From Macropodus opercularis (taxonomy: Eukaryota; Chordata; Actinopteri; Anabantiformes; Osphronemidae), in the NCBI GenBank assembly GCA_030770545.1, contig CM061099.1, positions 13,647,001 to 13,711,000 of the forward strand: a stretch of DNA of 64,000 nucleotides, read 5' to 3'. Position numbers and translations under genes: made by a program. The notes beneath the pieces were generated by a model. That model had not been told where the DNA came from. It searched no databases and saw only the letters and a list, made by a program, of their open reading frames with translations. This document shows, piece by piece, positions 27,059 to 40,353 of the stretch. Each line of letters opens with the position of its first letter. The stretch's first letter is position 1.

Positions 27059-27294
27059 GAGACAGCAAAAATTAGAGAGTTAGATTTTCAAGATTGCAGG
27101 CAAAGAAGCCTGTGGAATCAAATATTGGAAAAAAGGAAGGAATGGAGGAGTAAAGGGAAGGGAGGCTGGGAGGGGGCTAATGTGGAGGCAGCAACTGAAG
27201 GGGCGTTAATAAATAATTCCCAGTTGGACACCTCCCCCTTGGTTTGACACTCCAGTTTCAATACTGATTAGTGAGGACATTGTGTGCTGTGCTC

Positions 27295-30200
27295 TCAGCA
27301 CCAGGCCTGGGCTCTGCGCTGGTCAAAATCGGCTATTAGCCGCTTGATGTGGGCCAACTTGTTGTGCAGGTACTCACATCGCTGTTTCTCCTCATGGTAG
27401 TTGGGGCTGTGCTGTTAAACAAACGTGCACATAATGTTTAAAGGTTAACAACCACAAAATCCGGAATTAACCACAAAATCTGTTAACTACCTACTTGTTT
27501 CATTTTCTTGTACTCTTTCAACACTTCTTCTTGCACCTTCTGTGTAATAATTTAAAGAAAATGGTCATTATTCATATGAATACATGCATAAACATTACTA
27601 GTTAGTGATTATATGGGTTATGATTCGAAACACACAGGATTTAGCTCACAAAGACACTTTAAATCTCGGTGCCATAGCTTTGCAGCAGTGCAGACGCCTG
27701 CTGCGGCGCCATGTCTCAGTAGATCAAGAAATAGATGTGACATAGTAATGACCTAGTTTTTGTTTTGCCTATTAAACACTTTCTTCACTTCCTGACTCCT
27801 CCTTCACAATTTCACTTGAAGTTACCAACAGACAATACTCAACAATGGTTTAATTGAATAATAATAATTATCTGAGAGTTGATAACGATGACGGACAAAG
27901 CTGATGTTAAAATGTGATCATGCGGTACAGTATAGTTCATGGTTTCAATATGACCTGGTATTCTTTGGTGCCAGGTGCCAGTTTGCGGCAGCGAGCATCC
28001 AGCTGGGTAAAGTGACGGGTGATGTTCTCTACACGGGCGTGAAGCTGGCGGTACTCATCATACTCTGCATTGAAGTCATCCTTGTAGCTTTGTCGCTGGT
28101 CCATAGAAACCAGTGGCTTGTACTTCCTGTAGACACAGAGATCATTACTCATAAATATTATGTATGATTATCTTGTTAATAAAGATGTGCGATACAAATG
28201 ACGCAAAACAGAATTGTAGTATTGTTTCCCATGTCTTAATTCTTAGTCTTGTGTCTATTCAATAACAGTCTAATCTTCCTGAAACGAGATAAAAGCCCTG
28301 AAAAGATAAAGAAGGTGAAACTGAAGCTACGCTAAAGTTACTCACACTACATAGTCGGTCATCTCTGTTGTGGAGGAGAATTCAGAGGACTGGACTGGCT
28401 TGTCTTTGTCTGAAGAGTTTAAGAAGAAAGAGAAAGACGTTAGAATTCAATATTAATATATTTAACTTGCCACATCGGGCTATTGTTCTCATATTGGAAT
28501 GCACGATGGGAACATGACTTTTTTTTGGTTGACACATTTATGTTGCTACTCATCGAAGACGCTTCCACCAGCAAACTATACCATTTAGCATTACTTGTAT
28601 TCCGTCTATGATCATCTAATTATTAAAAAAATGCACAGGAATGAGCATAATGATGTGCACATAACCTGAAAATATTTAATGTGGCATTACAAAATAAGAC
28701 ACCTTGGCCACTTTGAAGCAGTTATACTTATAAATACTGCAAGCAAGCACAGCTCATCTATTCTATTTTGTCTGTGGCCATCTACTAATGTATATTTGGT
28801 ATATTAAACACTGCTGGTACATGTATTGTCACCTCCCAGTCAATTTAGCTGTGTGAAAAGCAAGATAAACTGTCAACATGTAAGAGGTCAAATGACCAAA
28901 AACGGGCACAGAGCACATAGAGAAGCTCAACAACCGATATGTACAGTATCTGAAGAGAACGAAGGATCACAGAGCAAAGAGCTCAGATCAATGCATGAAC
29001 ATGTTCAGGCAAAGCCCACAGCATCAGTGTATTCAAAGTTCAAATTGTATGTGACTTCATAAGCTGTCAGACAGTGAAACGAAGCGAGCAACAATCCAAA
29101 GTCTGGAAGATAAACCTGAACAGTGGAACCTCAGTCACAAGACCAGTCAAGTTTATGCAGAGACAGACATACTGTGATGGAGCTGGATTTAATAACACCT
29201 AATTCTGTGGTACAGCATGGGACCCTATCATGTCTGCTCTACTAATTATTCAATGTTTGCCTCAAAGCCATTTGGAGAACGAATGAAATTTCATGTAACT
29301 GCGTGGCAGCACTAACACACAGTTCACGTCTTCATTCAAGCTTCCTTTTGAAACCTAGCCATTCATAATAAAGTCAGGTGCTGCTGGGAATGTGTGGTTC
29401 TTAGTATAATTCAGTACACAAGTTTTAGATGTTTGTTCTCTGTGAGTTTGGGGAATAAACGCACCTTGACCTTTGTTAGCACTCTTGTTGATAACGTCAC
29501 TGTTCTCTTCCTCAGCAATGTGCCTCTTTTTGGATTTACGACTCTCCTCGCCCTGCTCTGCTACACTTTGAGGACTACCGCCGCCTCTTTTTGTATGTTT
29601 CTCCTTCTGCCGACTCTTGTCTTTGTGCTTCTTGGATTTCTTTTTGAACTTCTTGTTTGTAGTGCTAGGCAAAGTCGGGCTGGTGATCACAGTGGAAGTA
29701 ACTGTAAGCGAGGTGCGAGGAGGAGGAGGAGGGGGGGGGAGGGGGAGGGCTGGGGGAGGAGGCTGGTCTGGGGACTGTGACAGTGTGTCGATAATGGTTC
29801 TGCAGAGTTCTGTCAGAGGAGAAGCGGCTGGGTGATGGATCTCTACAGGAGGAACTCTGGTCCATAGGCAGGTCCTGGGTGCCACAGCCTTCTGGGGTGC
29901 TGGGTGAGTTGGAGTTAGAAGCTGGGCTGGGCTGCTGGTGAGAGGGTGCAGGAGGGTGGGATGAGAAGGGGAGATGGGTGGGAGGGGCGGACGTGACGGA
30001 GGGTAGAGAGGGTTTAAAGCTGGGGCTGCCCTCATCTTCACGGCGGTCAGACGAAGAGGAGGATGATGCCACAACCGGGGCTCGGCTGCTGAGGTGGGAG
30101 ATGCGGGCTTTTTTGGGCGCCAAGGGATCGATGAAGTCAAAGTCTGCTTGCCGTTTCTGTAACAGCAGATGGTACATTTAGCCAAACTGCGTACGTCACT

Positions 30201-33200
30201 GAGAAGGTTTGAATTAGTGTTCATTTGTGTAGATACCTGAGGGGATGTTGGGCCACTTTCTTTGGGAGAACTGTTTGTCGAGGGCGTTTCTGTAGGAAGA
30301 CCTAATTTGCTGTTGAAGAAATGCAGGAGTGGTTTCAGTGGGTGTGTGTGTGTGTGTGTAACAGACAGGGCACCTTAGGAGTCAGCCATCATTACACTCT
30401 GAGCTTTTGATGAAGCCCTGGTCTTTTTAAAAAGGACTTGTCTGCAACTGCAAGGTCTTAGCTAAATGATCTCACACCCTTTGTAGTACAATAAAACACT
30501 GTGTAATACAGTGAAGAGAGCTGATAATGAAGCCAGACAGCTAAAGACAATTCCCACAGGCTATCAAACCTTGGTATAGTACCAAGATTGTTGGAACTGT
30601 AAAAATAAAAACGTGTGTGTGCAGCATATACCAAACAGTGATTATTGACACAACATTCAAATAAGACATCAACACTGGGCTGTGAGCAAGCACAAAAGAT
30701 CTAAATGCATGTTCTACCGTACAACTTTAAACCAGTACAGCTAAATGCAACTGTTCCATTAGATCATTAAGCTACAGGTGTAATTTAAAAGCCTAATTAG
30801 CCATTAGCATACCGAGCCAGGATCCGGTCAACCTGGGACTTCTCATCTTCAGAGTAGCCGGGCCAGTCTCGCTGAACGTCACGATAAATAAAGTCCTTTA
30901 ACGAATACGTGTTGTCTTTGGGGTTCAGGTTTGCCACCTATTTATTACAAACACACAGCCACACACGGTTTCAGTATGAATCCTATAAGAGAATGAGAAA
31001 TATACAATATGTACAGAAACCTTACATTTCCTTTGTGGGCCAAACATCTGTGCATGCAAATGTTAACGATCAGGGCCTCATTTCTCGTCACAGTAAATAA
31101 AGCTTGCTGTGAAACCTACCTGTTTTCTAAGGCAGATTACGTCACTTTAATACAGGTATATAAATCGAATGCTTCTATAGGAGCCATTTTTGCTCACGGT
31201 CCAACTTCCAACTCAAGCTACACTCTTATTTATAAATCATATTATGGCTTTCAAATAAAACCACAAGACGCATTTTAGTACCTGTTGCAGGGTGGTCCCT
31301 AATGAATTTCGGTCCTTCTGGTTGATACCGTCCCGCTGTAAACGAGCAAGCACCTCCAGCTTCTTGTAGGCCCTCAACGCCAGCAGGTGAACGATGCGGT
31401 CCCTGAACGGCCGCTGCGACACCGGGTTGCTGGAAAGGCACTTGCGGATAGTGTTAGCTGGGTTGATGGGTGTGGAACGCTTGCGCTCTGGGGCCACCTC
31501 TGGGGTTGAGAGCGCAGGCTTGCGTATTAGGACCTGCTTTCCTAAAGACAGAACGCAGAGAGAGAGCATTAGCACCCGACCCTCTCTGGAACAAAGTTAA
31601 CAGATAATGAATTTACCCAACAACTCTCTTATCCTCCCTAACCTATCAAAGTAGTGTCGCACAAAGGAAATGTTTTGTTCACTTTGTGCTGTTACCTTAA
31701 CTTCCTGTTTTTTTATAGTATCTAAGTGGTTAGAAGTCAAGAGGCCTATGTTGCGTCATGCTGAGCCATGTGCTTAGTCAAGATGCCTGCACATATCTCT
31801 ATATTATACATATCTCTATATCTATTAAAGCTCTTTAAAAGAGTAAGGTTAGAGAGAGGAAGAGAAAAAACCCTCCCTCCTTATCAAAATGCTGAGAATG
31901 AGAGCAGTGCAAGAGTAAGCTCACTCTCTTCCTGCGTCTAACAGGGCAAAGACAGGTGTCTACAGGTGAAACACTTATATAACTCTCTCATATATAACTA
32001 TTACTCAAACTAAGACGGTGGCTTTGCAGCTCTTATGAAACACTAAAAGTGTTACCTAAAATTCACAGGCTGTGAAAACTGAGGGCTTGTTTTGCATTAT
32101 TAAGAAGGGTTCTCACTCCAAACCAGCTGCTCCAAGCTCCTGTCCCACCCCATTTCTCTGTTGCACCTCTCATTTCCCGGTTTCTATCTGGGCCAGTTCA
32201 TGCAAATCAATCCCCTGGGCCTAGAAACTGTCCTGGGGAGGATTTCACTTGAGTAGAACATTGTGTGAACTGAGATACAGTGTAGTTATCTAAGGAAGCA
32301 CTGTATCAGATGGTTGCTTATATATGACAAACGAGTTTCAACTGGATAATTTGCTTTGCACTGTTCAGGCTCAGCTATTTAAAAAAAGAGACAGAGCAGA
32401 GATACAACTTTAAAGCTGTGTGGGGGACTTCTCTGCATCATTTTATATATCTATACCACCTCTGAGCCTCATCAGTAAGATTGCTGGCGTAAATAAGAAC
32501 AACGCTGGGATGAAATCTGGCATCTGACTGTGTGCTGTAAATATGTTGTCACCTCTGTACTGGCCCCCAGGCTTGATGACTTTGGTCCCACGTTCACGTG
32601 TGTCCTCCACAGCCTGGGTCATGCGTTCCCGGGTCACCTGGTAGGAGTCATTAGTGGCACAAACAGTGATCTTGTTCTGTACTGTGGCCAGTAATGCCAG
32701 CTGTGAAGCCCCTGAGCTGCTCACAAAAGGACAGGTGCGAGAAAGAAACATGAGGCAGAGCGTGATTATCTTCCATCAATGTGTAGTAAGGCAGCAATAG
32801 GTGAATCTAGTGATTTCTATTACCTTGACACATACTGATGGATGCACTCAAAGCTTCCCTGAGGGTTGTCCTTGACCACGTTAGACAGGTAGAAATCGAA
32901 ATTTTGGAAGGTGTCTGAAGAAGAATCGGCCTTGGGAATTTTAATGCGCTGAAAAAAAAAAAAAAGTCTATGTAAACGTATGCATTTAAGAACAAGGTTA
33001 GTTTATTGTTTTTTATGCTAAACAAATCTTGCTTGGGTTCTCCTAGTAAATGACAACAACATGGAAGACCGTAAGGAATGGGAGGCTGTATGTGAGTCAT
33101 ATGCCTTGTAGACTAAAACTGTGGAAAATGTGCGTTTAGACACGTGTGAAATTAATTTATGCCTCCACTAAGGTTTAAGCAGTCTACACAGAGGGGAGAG

Positions 33201-35021
33201 TTTATCATCAAATATAAACAAATGACTAAAAGCAAAAATGCAACACATCAACACAACGTGAGCGTGTTACTACAGTTTTATATTCACTTAATGCTACATG
33301 GTAAAGTACCAACTACAAAATATCTAAAATGATCTTCTGTTTAAATATGATAAATTAGTTCTGTTCCCGATTAGGGCAAGCACAGGACTTTAAAGACTGT
33401 GTTCTTAAAAAGTACATAAACAACCCAGACACGCTGTGATCAAGCTATAAGGAGCAGATAGTGGCAGCATATAGATAAGTGTGACGTGAGCAGTATAAGT
33501 AGCTGATTAACTCAGCCAAGTCAAAATGAGTAATTTGCACAGGAACATCAGTGGGTAAAAAGTATAACTCAGAGCATTTTTACAACAACACTGGGAATGT
33601 GCAAAGCTTGGACTACAACAGAGGAAAACTGTGTTTATGGACTTCAGGCCGAATGACATGAAATGACACCAATTATACTACATGTAGTGTGTAGTGTGAT
33701 CATTATTCTAATCCAAACTATAAGGAAGAAAACTTACCCCTTGCAGTCCCTTAAACTGTATTGCTGGCCGTTGGGAAGGTACATTCTGAAAGTGAACAGA
33801 AACAACAATGTGTATTTAAATGATCACCGGGAGAGTAGAACATAATTGAGTAAGACGGCAGAAGAGCAGACCTTGCATTGCGTTACAACTTCACATACTT
33901 GGCTATAGGAACAGCAGAGCCTTGGGGTCCCATCACACCAAACATACCTTGCAACAAGCACTGACAAAGGCCTCCTGAGCAAACGCTCCACTTACATATT
34001 CTGTTAAAGGTTTCACTTAAATACATAGTTTGAAGACCGAAGATGACAGCCAGCTGACAGAACGCCTCCTGCTTCAGCGAGAGAGAAAACAGCAAGGCAC
34101 TAATCTGTAGTCCAAATGCAAAAGGCAAGAGCTGCAGAGCCATCTCTGCTGAAAGATAACCTCTCTTATTTTCATACAGCAGAATTTGTTACATCTACCG
34201 TGTCTGTTTTAAAACCTGGCGATGGCATTGCTTGGTTTCACATTTGAATAAACTAGAAAATACATACTTTTTTGGTCACAACTGATCAAAGCCTCAAAAG
34301 CCTTGTTATTATGGTCAATGAGTCAAGTGACCGTTTAAAAATCAAATGGAGTGAGTCCAACAGTACTGCACACACCAGGGGTGAGTGTCAGCCACATATG
34401 CATGATGATGATGATGGGCCGCAGTGAGTCAACACTCGAGCTCTAAACTTTTAATCTATACAGGCCACATGAGTCAACTTTACCTGCTACTTCTTCTTAA
34501 GTGGTTAAGAGGTAGGTGGCAAGTAAAATCGGTTGCTTTTATTTCAACAGAACTTCGAGTCCAACACAGCAAACAGACAGGATCTTTTGAAGCGGGTATT
34601 TCTGAAGCTCGCTTTTTACGCAGGCTTGCAGCTTCGTGTTGGTAGAGACTTGAAGTGAACATGACAGCCACAAATATGCAGCGGCCGCTTTGGTGCAGCA
34701 ACGGTTAGGACAGGAAAGTACGGGACTTCCAGCTTCTTCACGCGCCGGAGACCAACAGAAGAACCAGTAGGTCTCCGAAAAGCTGTGTCGACTGGTTAAG
34801 TGGAATGTGCAGCATATTAACAACAGCTTCTCTGCATTGCAGACGGTTAAACCACGCAGGCAAAGTCATACGTGAAACAAGACACAGATAATGGATTAGA
34901 AAATATACACTTTTATCAGACTGATAAGAAAACATATGGTACGTAAAGCTGAGCTTCAGTTGGAGCTAAGCTGTACCCGAAGAAACTGACCGACTCCCTC
35001 CCCCCACTAGCCATGGACTCA

Positions 35022-35052
<31 letters not shown>

Positions 35053-36592
35053 TTCTGATCACATTTCACATCACCACAGAAAGACAAAGATAGCCAGCTT
35101 CCACGGTCCAATGTTACTGAGAGGGAGAGAGAAACAAAAAGCAGGCAGTTTTGGCTGCTCAGTCAGCAAGACATGGCAGGCTGCCGTTCAATGCAGCTAC
35201 AGACCAACGTCACCACATCCAATAAGGTTGTAGCACGGGCTGTCACAAAAGAGCTCTTTCAACTTTCCGGGATGAGCGGCGGGCACAGCGGAGCGAAAGA
35301 TCCCTTTAAATTGAGCTTCATGTCCACATTTCTGAACACGATCCTCAAAAAGGGAAACACTTGGTGTGTGCAGGCAGGGCGTGACGTAGCCGACGTACAG
35401 CACAGACACACCGTGTGCCATAAAAGGCTGCTGCAGAGACCTCTGAACACCACATCAGCCCTGAGCAGGGACCTGGGCCCAGTCACGGTTATGTAACAGG
35501 GCTGTTGTTCGCAGAGTGCAAGTCGGGTAACCTGCCTCCAGGCCTGTGCAACCCAAGAAGCGCAGATACCGTATCGCCAGATTAGTTCACCTGTGCAGCA
35601 CCTCGACGGGATTACACAATTTGCACAGTTCAAGATTAGGAAGTTATATTTAATCTGCACAGGTTATGCGGCGCAGGGTCAGAACTGCTGGAGTCACATG
35701 AAGCGCATTCAACGGGCTGAGAGCTTTTATACATCACAACACTACCTGCTGCACAAGTCGCATTACGTTTACAGATATCCCGTTTTAGCTCAGATTGAAC
35801 ATTCGTGCCTCATTTCAGTGGGGTCGACGTTGCAGCCCGCACAGATGCAATGTGGCAGAACCGAGCCTGGCTTCGTTTTCTAAAAAAAAAAAAAAAAAGG
35901 CCAAACTTGTAGCAGCCTGGCGTGTTAACCCGTCGCTGACATACCTGACACAGAACCGGCTATAAGGAAGTTATGCCTGTTATGATTAAAGTCGTATCAC
36001 CACCCTGCCCATGACCCAAATTCTCATATTAAAAGTTCCTGCTTGTTCCCGGATATAGTTTTATAACGTATATATATGAAAGTTAGATTAGCACGAAGAA
36101 GAAGAAAAGAAAAAAAACAGCGAGCACAGTACAAGCAGTTCAGACTCAGAAGCTAACGTTGGCTAATCAGTGACTAACTTTATCAACACGTCTTGCCTTG
36201 TAAATAACGTTTGTCAGTTCACAAATCATGGCCGAAGCTCGAGTCCAAAGCCTTTTTTTTACATGTTGGCGTTTCGTAGTTTGCTGTTACAAGAGCGATA
36301 ACGCGGAAAAATAAATAAATAAACCCCAAGCGAGAAATTCGCAGTGTCAACAGCCGAGCTAGCTTGGCAGCTCTGGCTGTGCGTGGCAGTCGGGCTTCCC
36401 GGCGGAGACGCCAGTCCGGGCCGGTTTCTTTCGGCCGAGCGAACGGGCTCCGCCACTCACCGCGTAGTTCTGGTAGCTCTCGATGGCTCTGAGCGCTGTC
36501 TCGGTCAGTTTGACGTGCAGGACGGTGACTCTGCCGCGGCTCTGTCGCCCACAATCCAGCCCGTACCTCCCATCCTCAGAGAGCGCCGCCAT
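27295..36592 (-). CDS. ell2: RNA polymerase II elongation factor ELL2
   Basis: Twelve coding exons, read right to left: 36592-36461, 33785-33738, 32948-32824, 32716-32553, 31541-31282, 30937-30813, 30309-30237, 30156-29465, 28409-28346, 28126-27955, 27539-27495, 27411-27295. About 671 aa (human 640). The N-terminal ELL domain (about 1-290) shows LHVKLTETALRAIESYQ, KITVCATNDSYQVTRERMTQA, PERKRSTPINPANTIRK, RDRIVHLLALRAYKK and RDWPGYSE. The middle is Pro/Ser-rich with FIDPLAPKKARISHL, TPEG-GTQDLP and a basic KKSKKHKDK block. The C-terminal occludin-homology domain (about 560-671) has SYKDDFNAEYDEYRQLHARV and CEYLHNKLAHIKRLI. ELL2 is the scaffold of the super elongation complex (AFF4, P-TEFb, EAF) that suppresses Pol II pausing in the nucleus. 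Oddity: exon 8 needs a one-base skip to join its two halves and to leave in the phase exon 9 requires; a run of nine G (plus strand 29731-29739) lies at the change of frame. Confidence 0.96.
29731..29739 (-). other. ell2: Frame discontinuity in ELL2 exon 8
   Basis: Upstream of this C9 run (minus strand) the frame encodes DPLAPKKARISHL through TPEGCGTQDLPMD and then stops at 29665. The KKSKKHKDK-to-KSANKGQ part is in the frame one base over. Exon 8 enters in phase 0, and exon 9 demands that it leave in phase 1, but its 692 nt give phase 2. One extra base is the simplest explanation; the exact base cannot be fixed because the flanks are low complexity. Confidence 0.8.
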
Positions 36593-38204
36593 CTTTACCA
36601 GCCTTCCACCATCGTCCCTCTGAGGCCGGAGCATTTAGCGGCCGGGGCTCCCTGCGCTGCTCTGGCCGGGGAGGGACTACAGCTGCTGCCTGCGGGCGCT
36701 CTCCACTCGATTGATCGCCACTTGCTCGCTCACTTTTTTTTTTTTTTTTTGACTTTCCACCCACAGCGACTCTTGACTGAGCTGTAAACGCGCCGCCGAT
36801 TAAGGAAGCGCAGGTTACGCGTGTCAGGTCATTTGTATGTACATTCACAGGCGTCGCGTTATAAGGGTTGTATTAGTTTGATGTGGCCACACAAGCATCT
36901 CTCACTCGCCTCCTCTCTTCATACTGTATGTGTAGATTCCTCTTGGCAGAGCTGCCCGAGCCTCCAGTGTTTTGCTGACATGGTAGAACTAATTCTAGCC
37001 TAGTCAAACAGTTTAAGGTGGCTTTTGTAGACTCAGTCCCGTGAACTACGTGCCCTGTGTTGGGTGATGCACTGAAAGGTGGATTGCAAACATTCTTTTT
37101 TTGTAGATATAGCAAAACACATAAGTATAAATTGGTTTAGTGTTTTAACCAACTACTCTCTACGGGCATTTTTCCACATGTTCTTTCAATCTTACAGTCA
37201 TTTTTTAAATGCGGTCCCTTAGTTTGCTTGTGATTTAGTGGGCACACGTGTCCCCACAACCACCTCTGGGGACCTGAAGCCGCACTATCTGCTGGTGTCA
37301 GTCCCCTTGACCTGGTGATTAGCCCAGCGTGTTTTGATGCAGGCAGGGTGGGGAAAGGCCTGTGTGAATCCAACAGATTACCATGGCTCTTCACCGCACC
37401 CATCCCCCTGTCCAGTCTCTCTCACACACACACAGATAGTTACACCTCTTGCACATTAACTCATGGGCGAATTACTTTGTGCTATTCGCTTCGAACGAAC
37501 TTCATAACAGCAGTTTAAATATTGTCCATCGACGGTCCCACTAACAAAGAGCGTTACATGCGAACACGCATGTTCGCGCTTGGTTGAAATACTGTGTGAA
37601 TGTAAATTGTGAGTGCGCGGTCTGGTAATTCCAGGGGGGCTTAGGCTCGTCTGACGGGTTTCTGACTGTACAAACAGTTAAATGAAGCCTTTGGGGGAAG
37701 TAGCACTCAGTGATTTAGAGCTTTTGGGTTTACTGAAGGTGTAACCTGTTGGATGCCTAGACGCACAATGTGAAGTATATTGTCTATGGATTAAACTCAT
37801 CAAGATTAGCAATAATGTAACTATTTGTTACTTCATTAACCAGGAGCACAGGTCTGACTTAAGTTAGTTTAATTGTAGCTAAAGTAATTATTCATGAAAG
37901 ATGCTTTTTTAATACCTGGGATGTTCCTTTATTCTACAAACCTTTCTGAAAGGTTACAGAGATTAATCATTAATCAGTCACAGCTATTAACAGTGATTAA
38001 AACGCTCCTTTTCTGTTGCTAATCAGGGGCATTAATCTGAATGCATCCCCTGGCCTGGCTGTAGTAAGTAATGTGATTCACACCTACTTGGGTCTTTACC
38101 TACCCCCCAATGTTTATCATCAAGGTAAATACTCAAAAGTTCTGCATGTGTCTGATAGCAGCTCTACGGTTTTCTATCTGACCTGCTAAAAAGGCGAGTC
38201 ATCG
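36593..38204. promoter_or_regulatory. ELL2 upstream region and intergenic sequence
   Basis: The first 200-300 bases are GC- and CpG-rich and hold the ELL2 5' UTR and promoter, including a T17 tract at about 36734-36750. Beyond about 36850 I see AT-rich sequence with a short (CA)n tract and no gene. Confidence 0.45.
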
Positions 38205-38790
38205 TTTTTTCAATATGTGTTTGACAGTGACCGTTTTATGTACCTGGGTGTTCACCTAAACCGTAAACTGGACTGGACTCACAACAGTGACGCCCTGCAC
38301 CAGAAGAGCCAAAGTGGCCTCCACCTGCTGAGGAGATGGGTCCTTTGGAGCGAGCAGCCTCTGTTAAGGACACTCTATGACTCCGCGGTAGCCTCTGCTC
38401 TCCACTACGCTGTGGTCTGCTGGGGAGCAGGCAGCACGGACCGAGACAGGAAGAGACTCGACAAGCTGGTCAGGAGCTGGGCTCCACTGGACTCTGTGGA
38501 GGAGGTGGGTGAGAGGAGGATGTTGGCCAAGCTGACATCCATCATGGACAACGCTTCTCACCCACTGCACCAGACAGTGGAGGCTCTGAGCAGCTCCTTC
38601 AGTGGAGCCTCATCCACCCCCAGCGTAGGAAGGAGCCGTATCGCAAAGACTGTACAACCAGTCAGTCTAACAGCCCCACCGTGCAGATTATTTTGCATCT
38701 TAATATTTTTTTTTGTATCTGTTGTAACAATTGAATGTCCCCATGGTGGGATCAATATAGAATCATTTTATCTGCTCTTACACAGATAAC
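38205..38790 (+). mobile_element. 5'-truncated L2/CR1-like LINE fragment
   Basis: An open frame from about 38217 reads the C-terminal part of a non-LTR retrotransposon ORF2: FMYLGVHLNRKLDWT, LLRTLYDSAVASALHYAVVCWG, RDRKRLDKLVRSW and LDSVEEVGERRMLAKLTSIMDNASHPLH. Near SSFSG the expected downstream residues (HP.RRKEPYRK) move to another frame, so the copy is decayed. It ends with the fish LINE tail AATGTCCCCATGGTGGGATCA followed by AT-rich units. The reverse transcriptase core and 5' half are missing. Family assignment to L2/CR1 is from recall of similar fish elements. Confidence 0.85.
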
Positions 38791-40353
38791 ACACACGGGG
38801 TAACTATGCCATATAACTCACCACTAACTGGAATTGAATGATTAATCCTTGTGACATAATAATTGCACCATCATCAAAAAGACTCCACCTTTACCTGGCC
38901 CGTAAGTCACCTGTAATTGACTCTAATAAGCAGGTGCTGACAGAGGGACAGTGGCTTATTAAGTGCTGTTGTCTGGCTCATCTTGGCTCGAAGTTTCTCC
39001 AGTTCCAGGGCTCTGCCGTTCAGGACGGGTGACCCACAGCCTCCAAACTACCTCTTGGCTTAAATTTTGTGCTGTTGATGTATTAATGTAGAGACGATGA
39101 AGAGTGAAATGAAACATAAACATCTGGAAATTGTCCTTAGTGCAGTTACACACCTGCTAAGCTACATCACTCTGCATATGGAGTTTGTGAAGAGAAGTGA
39201 CATGGATGAACAAATACAAGAAGACAAAAAGGTCACAGAGTTTTATTTAAACAGGTCATCACGTATTAAACAAGCACAGATATAGAAGCTGCCAAGCTTC
39301 AGCAGAGTAAAGTCAATAAAGCAGTCTAGCCTGTTTTAGAAGGGATGTTACAATGTGTTCACAAAAATACTAAAGAATCTGCTGTAATGATACAGCTCCA
39401 TTTGTTTTACTTGTAATTTTTTTTTAATCCATTATCTTTTAATATTGTAAGACTGATGAAAATATGAATAACATTCACAATAAACGAGTTTTCACTCATG
39501 TTGCTGTGACGAGTTGTCCCCCGAAGGAGAAATTCACGTGTGTGCTTTATTCCAGAGGTTTACGTGATATTCACCTCCGACTTCACAGCTACTCGCTACG
39601 TGGCGATCTGGCCCCGCAGACAGATTCTGCTGGCAGTGAGAAAACAGCCATCTGCTGCTGTTTAACCCTTCCAGTAAACACACACACAGCAGCGCACAAC
39701 GAGAGAGAAGGCTGAGCGTGAGCGTGTTCGCGTGATTCTGGGTGTAGGGAACACGCGTGTCAGACTGTACAAGCGTCAGCATCTGGTCAACAACAGCTTC
39801 ACTGGAAGCTTTCTGCACTGCGTCCAGTAGCAGTTTCCTTCTTTCTGAAATGAACACGTGTAACCTGGAGAGGAAGCATCCTGTCGTATCCATTTCTCCC
39901 CATCTGGTATTTAAAGACCTTGAAACAGCAGCTGTTCCAGTTAATGATTGGCCACTGCAGGGAAAGTGTGCACTTACACTGTTGACTCTTATCGCTGCTG
40001 ACCACAAAGCCACTGGAGCAGTATCTCCGAGGCCGACATTAATGGAGAGGACGGCGCTTCGTTTAAAGAGACAGGTCAATTTGTTTTTCGCCCGCTGTGG
40101 GACGAGATAGCAGGGACGCAGAGGCACCGCTCACACCAACGGGTCTTTAATTGAGAGCAGATTGCTTATTGCAGACGGGCGTTTAAAGGTTAAAAGAGCA
40201 GAAGAGATTTAATTGGAATACGCGTCATCTGTTCATGTCCTGCCACTATCACACTACGAGTTTCTGGCCTCTCCAAAGAAAATGAAAACCCTTCACGTGG
40301 GGAGTGAGACGCTTCAGCGCGCCAGTCAAAGTCTCTCGTCCTTTAACGTCCAT
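38791..40353 (-). other. Intergenic sequence and probable 3' UTR of the GT6 gene
   Basis: A minus-strand AATAAA (plus-strand TTTATT, 39546-39551) would end the glycosyltransferase transcript about 800 nt after its stop. A 197-codon open frame (40127-39534, minus) lies exactly in this part. I recognise no family in it and treat it as UTR. From 38791 to about 39530 I see no gene. Confidence 0.4.

Larger units (their letters stand above)
24204..27294 (-). other. GLRX promoter and ELL2 3' UTR
   Basis: The first part (24204 to about 24450) is the GC-rich GLRX 5' flank. From about 24860 to 27294 the sequence is probably the 3' UTR of ELL2, read from right to left. A minus-strand AATAAA (plus-strand TTTATT, 24879-24884) would end it, giving roughly 2.4 kb. 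It contains a 39-nt homopolymer at 27018-27056, a short CA tract at about 26288-26311 and no recognisable gene. Confidence 0.5.

Noticed and set aside
35173..35660. Overlapping 107- and 133-codon frames on opposite strands in ELL2 intron 1
   Set aside because: No recognisable motif or splice context, and both strands are open together, which suggests composition effects.
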